Shown here in pieces: positions 56,435 to 64,000 of a stretch of 64,000 bases of DNA. The position numbers and the translations under genes are program-made. The stretch spans positions 1 through 64,000 of the forward strand of contig URKA01000006.1 in the NCBI GenBank assembly GCA_900548345.1. The letters are read 5' to 3'. The notes under the pieces are model-generated. The model was not told where the DNA came from. It saw only the letters and a list, made by a program, of their open reading frames with translations, and made no database searches. Source of the stretch: an uncultured Paraprevotella sp. (GTDB taxonomy: Bacteria > Bacteroidota > Bacteroidia > Bacteroidales > Bacteroidaceae). Numbering within the stretch: position 1 is the first letter of the stretch; every line of letters starts with the position of its first letter.

Positions 56435-58064
56435 CCCCTCCGGAACTCACCCGGTGTCCCATGCCCGGACGCACCAACCAATAATCATACCACCGCCGGA
56501 TATGTTCCACAGCCAACTGGTCCTGATTCAGGTTGTAAGCCGAAGCGTCCGCATTACGGTACAAAGGTCCGTCGCCGTTCTTATGATACGGCTCGCTCCA
56601 GTCATCCCAATAACGGCGCAAACCCTCATCCCGGCAATATTCCATCGCCCACAACGGTTTCCTTCCGCTTTTATTGATATACAGCATTTCTCCGCCATAT
56701 TCAGCCCCGGCACTGCCCAGCATTTCCCGGCTACCAACGGCACGGCCTCCGTGAGGGTCGTACTTGTCACGCAACGCCTTCATTTCCATCAGGTGCTGCT
56801 CGGAAATCCCCTTATTGCCGCACTCATAGAAGACCACACTCGGATTGTTGCGGTTGTATATCATCGCATCGCGCATCAACGCCACGCGGTGTTCCCAGCG
56901 CCTGCCGTCCACATCACGTTCAGAGTCCCCCGCAGGCATTGCCTGCAGAAGTCCTACCCTGTCGCACGACTCCACATCCTGTTTCCACGGTGCCACATGC
57001 ATCCAACGCACCAGGTTACCGCCACTGCGCACCATTTCCCGGTTGGAATAGTCGCTCAGCCACGCCGGTACACTCATCCCCACTCCGGGCCACTCATTGC
57101 TCGTGCGCTGGGCATAACCGTGGACCATCATGACACGGTCGTTCAAATAAAACATCCCGTTGTCAAAATCCGTCTTACGGAAACCGGTACGGGTGCTCAC
57201 CTCGTCCACACACTTCCCGTCCACCAGCAGTCTGGTCTTCACCGTATACAAGTAACCGTAGCCCCAACTCCAGAAATGCAAGCCGCCCACTTTGGCAGAA
57301 GCGGAAAGAACCACCGTTTCATCCTTTGCCACCGACCGCTCCGGAGAACGGAACACCGCCGTTTCCTTACCTTCATTGTCCGTCAGGACCACTTCATACA
57401 CCACCCGACAGGACTTTCCCGTTTCATTCTTCACTTCCGACTCCGACACAATCTCCGCCGAACGGCGTGCCACATCCATATTCCGTGCATAGACATACAC
57501 ACCGGTAGTCTGCAACGAAGAATACAGCGGCAAGGTCTGATACAGCCGTCCCGCCACATGCAACCTTACATGTTTGGGCAAGCCGCCGTAATTGGCATTG
57601 AAATTCTTGTCGTTCCACTGATAACGGCTATGCTCAGAATGTTCCTGTTCATGATAGCTCCAATCATTATCGGTCAACACCTCCATGCGGTTTTCCCCCT
57701 TATAATGAATATAAGGTGTAAGGTCGAAGCCGAAAGCCATCACCCCGTTCTCGTGCATGCCTATCCGATGCCCGTTAAGAAATACCGTTGCAGCCTGGCG
57801 CGCCCCTTCAAACTCGACAAAGACCTTCTTTCCCCGTGCCGACTTGGGCAGACGGAACGTCTTGACATACCTCACCGTATCATCCGGCAACTTTTCTATA
57901 TGTACCTTAAAGGCATAGTCCTCGTTAAAGGCACGCGGCAATGTAGCATGATGCTCCTTTCCTTCAAAACAATAGCTCCATCCGCTGTCAAAGTCAAACT
58001 CCATCCGTTGCGCATTTGCTGACAAAACGTAGAGAAGCAATGCCAAAGCACCCAGTCTTTTCAT
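56379..58064 (-). CDS. GH2 N-terminal and catalytic part (frame 1)
   Basis: 561 codons: signal peptide (to about residue 19, SANAQ), GH2 jelly-roll (20-180), immunoglobulin-like sandwich (185-295) and TIM barrel (300-540). The usual acid/base motif GNE reads GNKG (K418) in FYECGNKG, with Glu414 nearby; the expected nucleophile is E475 in LWAMEYCRDEG. The last roughly 15 residues after VSSGG are out-of-frame read-through. Likely a periplasmic exo-glycosidase acting on pectin-derived oligosaccharides, by analogy with its PL11 neighbour. Confidence 0.75.
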   Translation of the reverse strand: MKRLGALALLLYVLSANAQRMEFDFDSGWSYCFEGKEHHATLPRAFNEDYAFKVHIEKLPDDTVRYVKTFRLPKSARGKKVFVEFEGARQAATVFLNGHRIGMHENGVMAFGFDLTPYIHYKGENRMEVLTDNDWSYHEQEHSEHSRYQWNDKNFNANYGGLPKHVRLHVAGRLYQTLPLYSSLQTTGVYVYARNMDVARRSAEIVSESEVKNETGKSCRVVYEVVLTDNEGKETAVFRSPERSVAKDETVVLSASAKVGGLHFWSWGYGYLYTVKTRLLVDGKCVDEVSTRTGFRKTDFDNGMFYLNDRVMMVHGYAQRTSNEWPGVGMSVPAWLSDYSNREMVRSGGNLVRWMHVAPWKQDVESCDRVGLLQAMPAGDSERDVDGRRWEHRVALMRDAMIYNRNNPSVVFYECGNKGISEQHLMEMKALRDKYDPHGGRAVGSREMLGSAGAEYGGEMLYINKSGRKPLWAMEYCRDEGLRRYWDDWSEPYHKNGDGPLYRNADASAYNLNQDQLAVEHIRRWYDYWLVRPGMGHRVSSGGGEDYLLRHQYALSRRIGL

Positions 58065-58067
58065 ATC

Positions 58068-61000
58068 CTATCTAATAACTTTCTTTCCGTTAACAATATA
58101 TACACCACGCTTGTCGGCATCATGTAACTTACGTCCCGACAAATCGAATATCTCATCGTCCTTTCTGCCGTCGGCACTGATCTCATCTATCCCGGTGGGG
58201 TCTGCCACAATACGTATGCAACCGTCCGTCGACAAAGAAGAAGCATCCCATAACAATCCGGAACCCGGAACCGTCGGTTCAAATACGGGAGTTCCGGTCA
58301 GCGTCAACTCTCCGTCTACCGTGAACACCTTCAAGACATCGCCTTCCGCAAAACTGCCACTCATCAGTTCTATCCTGAAAACCGGAGAAGCTAACGTCAC
58401 CTTACCGTCCACCTTCAATGCATCGCAACGCAGAAAAGAAGACTTGCGCACACGCGAACAGATAATTCCTCCTGATTTCACATTCAAGTCACCGGTCAAA
58501 CTCAGTTTGCCAACCGATAATATATCCGGAGTCTTTCCGGCACCAATCACACCGTTCTTATTCACCGTTACAGATGCCGCACTTCCCGTACCGACCAGCA
58601 TACCACCGTTGTTGACAGTAACATTACTGTTGGAAGATGAGTTGCAAAGAGAAAGGATACCTGCATAAACATTCACCTTTCCCTGGCTTTCACCGGTCAG
58701 TATCAGTATGCCGTCGCCGTATTTGTTCAGCGTGGCATTGGCATTGAACACACCGGCAAAAGTATCATTGCCTCCCAAATAGCCCACATTCCAGGTACCG
58801 GTAGACAGGGTGCAATCCGTAGCATCGCTCACAAGACTGCCTATTTTAGTGGTCATGTTCTGCTCCGTACCGTTCTGTTCCTTGTAATGCGCCACATACA
58901 CACCGGCACCCGGTTTCAAGGTGGCTTGGGAAAGGTCGGTTGCCGCCACCAAACGCAACTGCCCGGAAGTCACCTCATAAGTTCCCTTAAACGCTGACAT
59001 ATCTGTTGAAACATCCCCACGCACATAAGGGAAGGAAATCTTCAAGGTGCCTTCTCCCGTGAGTTTTCCCTGCACTCTGCACCGGCTTCCTCCGATGAAA
59101 GACAATGTTTTGTCCTGAACGACTTCCAACGAATTATTGAACACCGGTATGGCCGATGAACTGTTGTTGTCGAACATACGGATGGTTCCTCCCTTCGCCG
59201 TTATCTTCGAAGTGGAAAGCCCGAAAGTGGTATTCCATGCCCCCATGGCAAGCGTACCGCCCTCAATCACCGTTCCGCCGCTCCATGTGTTGCTTCCGCC
59301 GAAGGTGATGTTCAGTTGCCCGGCACCCTTCTTTATAAGGGTCCCCTTGCCTTTTATCATGCCTTTGAAGGATGTCGTCCCGCCGGCAACCTGTATGACA
59401 GCCGAATCCGTCAGCGTCATTCCACGGTTCGTCGCCGTATTGGCATTGTCTATCTTCAAGACTGTTTTTCCTATTTTCAGATTATCGGCAGAGGCGGAAG
59501 CCGCACCGAACGAACTCGGAATGCCCCCGTCGGCAAGTTCCTTCACCGTAACCGTTCCTCCGTTGATGACCGTAGCCCCCGTATAATCGCTCTTGGTAAG
59601 ATTCAGCAGCAAGTCGCCCTCTCCGTTCTTCACCAAAGAGCCGTCACCACTGAATCCTCCGTTTCCTTTGAATGTATAGGTTTTCGTATTGTCTACAACA
59701 ATCTGCTTCACCGGCATCAATTCATCCACATTCACAACGGTACGCGTGGCTTCGTCTGTAAATTCCACCTCATCGTTCGCCACAAAACCAGTAGCCATAC
59801 CGTCCAAAGTGAAGTTCTCGGTTTGATAATTCCAGTTACTATCCGTTTCTCCGGTCCATCTGACTCCTGTAGCCGCCTCACGCTGTTCATGAATGACCAG
59901 ATAAACCGCCTTGTCTTCATTGATGATGCGATAGGAAACTCCCTTCAACCCGTTGACGGAGAAGTTATCGACACTACCTTTGAAGTCGCCCGTGTACTCT
60001 ATCAGCTTGAACTTCCCGGAAGCCGGCATGGTTCCATCCGCATGAATCGTAAAGACCACTTTCCCCTGGTTGCACAAATCCCCCGTCACTTTCACCAAAT
60101 CCGCCTCAGCCTCGCCTTTGATATCCATTTCCATAAATACCTTGCGACCTGTGATGTCCAGTCCATTACGGAATGTCATCACACCGATACGGCTCTCAGG
60201 TGCTGCCGCAAAACAGCCCGGAGCAATCCGGCATCCTTCATGGTTCAAAGCACCCTCAAAGGTTATGTCACCAACCGTTGCATTTCCCGCCAAGGTACCT
60301 CTCGCCCTCAAATCCACTTTACCGTTTATGGCGGCATTCACCTCCAGCACACCTTCCGAAACGTACGTGGTCCCGCTATATCCGAGAGGAATGTCCGCTA
60401 CCAATGTCCCTTGCTGACTCTTCCACAAGTCCATCGTTCCCAACAGCGTTCCGCTTCCGGCAAGCCGCACACTCTGTCCTTTCACCGGCATGGCATAAAC
60501 GACAGCAGGCGCAAGAGATAAATTCACCGCTATATCCGCTCCCGAAGTAAGGTCGATGAGCACACTCTTTCCATCGTGATAAGCCGCTTTTGAGGAACGG
60601 TCGTAGGCCGTAAAGTTCATGCATCCCTCTTTCCATTCACCCTCTCCGCTCCAAATCAGGTCTGTCACCATACAAGGAGGCAACTGCGGACGAGGCATGT
60701 CATACCCAAGATAGAATCCGGGATCCGGACTTTGGTAATACCCTTTGGTCGTGCACTGCATACGATATGCCGGGTCTTCCTGAAGACAATAAATATAGTC
60801 TATATCCGTCTCATAGTCCGTTGTGAATCCGGTGATTCCCACACAGACCCCGTTTTCCACATGACGCAGTATCAGTTCCTCCCGCCAGTCGCCTATGATA
60901 TCGCCCCAGAAAGCAGCGCGTTTGGCATATACCGTCAGATAACGGTAACCGCTGAGTTTGGCGATTTCGATAAGACGCCCCTTGAAATAATCCTGCACAT

Positions 61001-62549
61001 ACACATTATAATGGCTGTCGCTTGTCTGCACTATCTCCCGGTCCGGGTCGCCGTCCCACCAGATACCTTCGGTTGGATAAGAAGAGGTAAGCTCCGGTAT
61101 CAGGTCTCCCTTGGCACTGTATACACCTCCCATTGTCGACCACATCTCCCATCCCAAATGGTTCGGGTCTATATCCATACATTCTCCACGCCCCACATCT
61201 ACGGTGGCGGACAGAAACCATTTCTTGATCGGTTCGCCATTGGACGCATCGTAAAGAATCTGCCCCAACATATCGCCCGCATATTGCTGAATGGCAAATG
61301 TTTCCAACCCCGGACGTTCAGGGTCGATATCACCCGTACGGAACCGGTCGCCATGAGCGATTCCCGTATTAAAGAGCGTCTTTCCGTTGTGGTCCATCGT
61401 ATATCCTCCCACCACCATCTCGTCCTTACCGTCACCGTCAGGGTCGGCAATACGTATCTGATGAAATGCCGGTCCCCCCGACACTTCATTGAACAGCTGA
61501 TGCCAGTTTCCCGCTTTCCCTCCGGAAAAGTCGAATGCCCATGCTCCGTTATAATAATGATGGGAGCCATCGGTAAAACGAGTGTGGTACTCCATGACCA
61601 CTGCCGGGTGTATGCCGTCATGGTAAAACACTCCCATGTGTCCCACATGCTTGTTGTATTCGTCTCCCATCAGTTGTGAACGGTTGGTGCGCGTATAGCA
61701 GTCCTCGGCATACATCTGCTCCACAGAACATTTCTCCCGTCCGGTCATACCGTCCACCACCGTCATATAGCGCGGGGCATTGCGCACGCTCTGTTTCTCA
61801 TAATCTATAATCCCGTCACCGTCCGTATCTCCGGTCGTATGACCGTTCACATACAGACCGAACGTTTTCGTATCAGGATTCCAGAACTGTGTTCCGTCGC
61901 TGGTCTGCATCACCACCTCGCCTTTTCCGTCACAATCGATGTCGTAGGCTAAAATCTGGTCATCCTGTCCCGAACAAATCAGTTCATTAGGTCCCATCTT
62001 CACCGTCCACAGATGTTCTCCCGTGCGCAGGTAACCTTCCACATAACAATCGAGCGCATTGCTCAGATTCATGCGATTGACCACATAATCCATTTCCCCG
62101 TCTCCGTCAAGGTCTACGGGCCACACATAAGAAGTATTGAAGTTAGCCGCATCCAAAGGAGATTCCATGAAACTGATATCCACGAATATATTGCGCATGT
62201 CGTAGTCCTTCACCCGGAAAGGAACACCCGGCTCCGACTCCGTTCCTTGGGAAACGACCGTCACCGACACCTCACTTCCCGCCGGAACAGCCGACGAAGC
62301 GGTCTTGTAATTCGTACGGCTCAGGGGAGACGGGTTTATCTTTTTCCCATCGACATACACATTGTACATGGCATCTTCCGGTTCCTGTGCAAGCCGCCTC
62401 CAGGACAAAAACACATTCGAACCGTTCTTGACAGCCACCACCCCTCTTCCGAGTGTCTGTTGTTGCCGCTGTGCCCATGCATCAGTTCCCGGCATGAACG
62501 ACAGTAACCCTGCCATCATCATTACTGCAATCTTCTTCATAGTATACAT
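58068..62549 (-). CDS. PL11 rhamnogalacturonan lyase with beta-helix-like extension
   Basis: 1493 residues. Signal peptide, then a PL11 domain to about residue 640 with repeated calcium-binding-like DxDxDG loops (VDLDGDGEMD, GDTDGDGIID, IADPDGDGKD) of the eight-bladed propeller. The rest holds autotransporter-type beta-strand repeats (GEGDLLLNLTKSDYTGATVI, then GGTVTV; GKGTLIKKGAGQL; GEGTLKISFPY) and a tail FDLSGRK...RGVYIVNGKK. It should cleave the rhamnogalacturonan I backbone of pectin outside the cytoplasm. An alternative start is the Met at 62540. Upstream gene of the GH2 enzyme. Confidence 0.88.
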   Translation of the reverse strand: MYTMKKIAVMMMAGLLSFMPGTDAWAQRQQQTLGRGVVAVKNGSNVFLSWRRLAQEPEDAMYNVYVDGKKINPSPLSRTNYKTASSAVPAGSEVSVTVVSQGTESEPGVPFRVKDYDMRNIFVDISFMESPLDAANFNTSYVWPVDLDGDGEMDYVVNRMNLSNALDCYVEGYLRTGEHLWTVKMGPNELICSGQDDQILAYDIDCDGKGEVVMQTSDGTQFWNPDTKTFGLYVNGHTTGDTDGDGIIDYEKQSVRNAPRYMTVVDGMTGREKCSVEQMYAEDCYTRTNRSQLMGDEYNKHVGHMGVFYHDGIHPAVVMEYHTRFTDGSHHYYNGAWAFDFSGGKAGNWHQLFNEVSGGPAFHQIRIADPDGDGKDEMVVGGYTMDHNGKTLFNTGIAHGDRFRTGDIDPERPGLETFAIQQYAGDMLGQILYDASNGEPIKKWFLSATVDVGRGECMDIDPNHLGWEMWSTMGGVYSAKGDLIPELTSSYPTEGIWWDGDPDREIVQTSDSHYNVYVQDYFKGRLIEIAKLSGYRYLTVYAKRAAFWGDIIGDWREELILRHVENGVCVGITGFTTDYETDIDYIYCLQEDPAYRMQCTTKGYYQSPDPGFYLGYDMPRPQLPPCMVTDLIWSGEGEWKEGCMNFTAYDRSSKAAYHDGKSVLIDLTSGADIAVNLSLAPAVVYAMPVKGQSVRLAGSGTLLGTMDLWKSQQGTLVADIPLGYSGTTYVSEGVLEVNAAINGKVDLRARGTLAGNATVGDITFEGALNHEGCRIAPGCFAAAPESRIGVMTFRNGLDITGRKVFMEMDIKGEAEADLVKVTGDLCNQGKVVFTIHADGTMPASGKFKLIEYTGDFKGSVDNFSVNGLKGVSYRIINEDKAVYLVIHEQREAATGVRWTGETDSNWNYQTENFTLDGMATGFVANDEVEFTDEATRTVVNVDELMPVKQIVVDNTKTYTFKGNGGFSGDGSLVKNGEGDLLLNLTKSDYTGATVINGGTVTVKELADGGIPSSFGAASASADNLKIGKTVLKIDNANTATNRGMTLTDSAVIQVAGGTTSFKGMIKGKGTLIKKGAGQLNITFGGSNTWSGGTVIEGGTLAMGAWNTTFGLSTSKITAKGGTIRMFDNNSSSAIPVFNNSLEVVQDKTLSFIGGSRCRVQGKLTGEGTLKISFPYVRGDVSTDMSAFKGTYEVTSGQLRLVAATDLSQATLKPGAGVYVAHYKEQNGTEQNMTTKIGSLVSDATDCTLSTGTWNVGYLGGNDTFAGVFNANATLNKYGDGILILTGESQGKVNVYAGILSLCNSSSNSNVTVNNGGMLVGTGSAASVTVNKNGVIGAGKTPDILSVGKLSLTGDLNVKSGGIICSRVRKSSFLRCDALKVDGKVTLASPVFRIELMSGSFAEGDVLKVFTVDGELTLTGTPVFEPTVPGSGLLWDASSLSTDGCIRIVADPTGIDEISADGRKDDEIFDLSGRKLHDADKRGVYIVNGKKVIR

Positions 62550-62572
62550 TTGTTTCTTATTTCCTTAGATTG

Positions 62573-62580
62573 CAAAGGTA
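62573..62580 (-). promoter_or_regulatory. putative -7 box of the PL11-GH2 operon
   Basis: On the minus strand TACCTTTG fits TAnnTTTG, 24 bases before the PL11 ATG. No -33 TTTG at standard spacing, which is common for promoters that need an activator. Confidence 0.45.
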
Positions 62581-62721
62581 TCGTTTGCAGGCGCTACAGA
62601 GGGATTTTGTGGTAACAAAAAGGTATAATCATGTAACAAAATAGACATAAGCCTCTGTTTTATGGAGCTTTTTCCTTATTTTCGCATGTGTTTTCCAATC
62701 TCCAAAAGCTACTGCCGGTAT

Positions 62722-64000
62722 ATGCATGCTGATATAAGACATATCCATCTGCTTTTGTTTTGTGCCATAGCCTTTATCTTGCCGGCACAAAACAAACATA
62801 TCCCGTCCGCACCAACTACGGCATTTCAAGGAAGGATGGAAACGGAAACGATTGTCTGTACCGAAATGCCGGGACAGAAACTGCTTCCGGTCGCCAATAT
62901 CAACACCGTGTTTCAAGACAGTGAAGGATATATATGGTTTGGAACAAACGGAGGAGGTATCTGCCGTTACAACGGATACGACATGGACATCTTCCGTTCC
63001 GACAAAGACCATCCCGAACTGTTGGAAAACAACGACGTCACTTGCATCGCCGAGGACCGGCACAAAAACATCTGGATAGGCACAAGAAGCGGTGCCTATG
63101 TACTGGACCGGAAAAACGATTCGATACGCATGCTACCGGACAAGGGAGTGGTCCACGAGAAGATAAAAAGTATAATTACCGGCTGCGACCACAGCATCTG
63201 GATCTGCGCCGAAGAAAATATCGTGCGGTATTCTCCCGACGGAGTGTTCATGAACCGGTATGTATCCGCACGCCACGATGAACAAACGCACACCGACCAG
63301 CCCTTGCTTGTGCTGAACCTGTGTCGGGATGCCGGAGGAAACATCTGGGCGATGCAACGCAAAGGCGGCCTGTTGCGCATGGACATGCACGAACCAAAGA
63401 AAGGATTCGTTGCACAGAAATGGAATGTACCCTCCTTTCCGAATGACTTGGTTGAAGACTCCCTGTCGGCATGTTACTGGGTAGCCACACGGAATCACGG
63501 GATTGTGAAATACACTCCTGATAAAGGTGCGGAGTTTACAGAAAGTCCAAACGGCAAATCCCCCTACAAGATGCAGTATCTTCTCCTTGACCCGGCACGC
63601 AATATCCTATGGGGAACATCGACTGACCGTTTTCATGCCTATAAGATAAAACACGGAAGTTTGGAAAGCATCAATACCCAGCCTTTTATCCCGTCAGGCA
63701 ATAATTCGTTCGGCAACATGATACTTGACAGGGAAGGACAAGTATGGGTTGCCATCCATTCCTCACCGTCTTTCGTCCTGTCTTTCGACAACGAGAAACC
63801 GAAACGGGAAACCATACAGACCCCGCAAGGCTTGGAGGAACAGCATGTCATGGCCGACCTTGTCGTATGTGAAGGAGACTACTTTTGGATTTACCAGAAT
63901 AGAACCAGGCTTTCGCTCTACGAAAGACACAGCGGCAAGATGACCTTCGTCACGGATAAAGCCACACCGTCTCCCTTGACCACCAACCGGTCGCTCGAAC
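62722..64000 (+). CDS. sensor/regulator of hybrid two-component type, 5' part only
   Basis: An open frame from ATG 62722 runs off the window after 426 codons. It starts with a signal sequence (LLLFCAIAFILPAQ) and continues with reg-propeller repeats: VANINTVFQDSEGYIWFGTN, NDVTCIAEDRHKNIWIGTR, LNLCRDAGGNIWAMQRKGG and NMILDREGQVWVAIHS. This is the periplasmic sensor of Bacteroides hybrid two-component regulators, and it is divergent from PL11-GH2, its likely targets. Kinase, receiver and AraC domains would lie beyond the window. An in-frame ATG at 62686 is less likely. Confidence 0.85.
   Translation, partial: MHADIRHIHLLLFCAIAFILPAQNKHIPSAPTTAFQGRMETETIVCTEMPGQKLLPVANINTVFQDSEGYIWFGTNGGGICRYNGYDMDIFRSDKDHPELLENNDVTCIAEDRHKNIWIGTRSGAYVLDRKNDSIRMLPDKGVVHEKIKSIITGCDHSIWICAEENIVRYSPDGVFMNRYVSARHDEQTHTDQPLLVLNLCRDAGGNIWAMQRKGGLLRMDMHEPKKGFVAQKWNVPSFPNDLVEDSLSACYWVATRNHGIVKYTPDKGAEFTESPNGKSPYKMQYLLLDPARNILWGTSTDRFHAYKIKHGSLESINTQPFIPSGNNSFGNMILDREGQVWVAIHSSPSFVLSFDNEKPKRETIQTPQGLEEQHVMADLVVCEGDYFWIYQNRTRLSLYERHSGKMTFVTDKATPSPLTTNRSLE

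Larger units (their letters stand above)
55127..58064 (-). pseudogene. GH2 glycoside hydrolase gene split by a +1 frameshift
   Basis: Two adjacent frames together make one GH2 enzyme of about 980 residues. On the minus strand, VSSGG at the end of the first frame should continue VKIIFSDTNTH, but a run of five G (plus-strand C5 at 56434-56438) replaces the four G needed. Removing one base restores a continuous reading frame. It may be a real inactivating mutation, phase-variable slippage or a sequencing error. It starts 3 bases after the PL11 stop codon, so both belong to one leftward operon. Confidence 0.8.

Noticed and set aside
14906..62549. Type IX secretion as a firm assignment for the shared C-terminal tails
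   Set aside because: No secretion-system genes are visible and the similarity to sorting domains is only partial, so it is kept as a hypothesis.

Overview
The window looks like a chromosomal segment of a gut Bacteroides (Bacteroidales). The evidence is promoters of the TTTG-N19/20-TAnnTTTG type, an FeoA-FeoB fusion, quinol-fumarate reductase genes, SusC/D-free carbohydrate-active gene clusters with AraC-type membrane regulators, and VapE/DUF3874, DUF2851 and WbqC proteins. The species cannot be named from the sequence alone. No tRNA, rRNA, CRISPR array or intact insertion sequence was seen.

Layout. (1) 79-11805 (+): two outer-membrane porins, an imelysin lipoprotein, a di-haem DUF1111 lipoprotein, a mono-haem lipoprotein, a Rid-family protein, a ResB/CcsA cytochrome c assembly protein and, from its own promoter, FeoAB. 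This reads as an envelope iron/redox module: metal or haem capture, c-type cytochromes, the machine that attaches their haem, and an inner-membrane Fe(II) channel. (2) 11856-14663: a DUF418 membrane protein (-) and an M16 zinc peptidase (+). (3) 14906-25196 (-): a large multidomain secreted protein with an HExxH motif and carbohydrate-binding-like modules, and two secreted GH31 glycosidases, each followed by its own hairpin. (4) 25372-28917 (+): a decayed accessory island holding a deleted DUF1016 nuclease relic, two different direct-repeat arrays, a VapE-type ATPase, a tyrosine recombinase whose catalytic half is replaced by the tail of an unrelated protein, and a fragment of a helix-turn-helix regulator.

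(5) 28918-34542 (-): a tight operon dapB, lepB, a LepB paralogue that appears to lack both catalytic residues, wbqC, and a membrane-spanning AraC-type regulator. (6) 34646-37910 (+): DUF2851, a thioesterase, dprA and crcB. (7) 38549-42057 (-): frdC-frdA-frdB from a good Bacteroides promoter. (8) 42217-48433 (+): mnmG, a near-consensus parS palindrome, apt, uvrC, then dtd, a MazG-like pyrophosphohydrolase and deoC from a second good promoter. (9) 48635-50477 (-): a PIN-domain/partner pair and a polyprenyl diphosphate synthase; then polA (+) and a hipBA-type toxin-antitoxin pair (+) with an inverted-repeat operator.

(10) 55127-64000: a pectin-related locus. A PL11 rhamnogalacturonan lyase with a beta-helix-like tail and a GH2 enzyme (frameshifted by one base) are transcribed leftward. 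The 5' part of a sensor/regulator gene runs rightward off the window end. Dispersed REP-like inverted repeats sit at gene ends at 11.8, 44.7, 48.5 and 49.5 kb.
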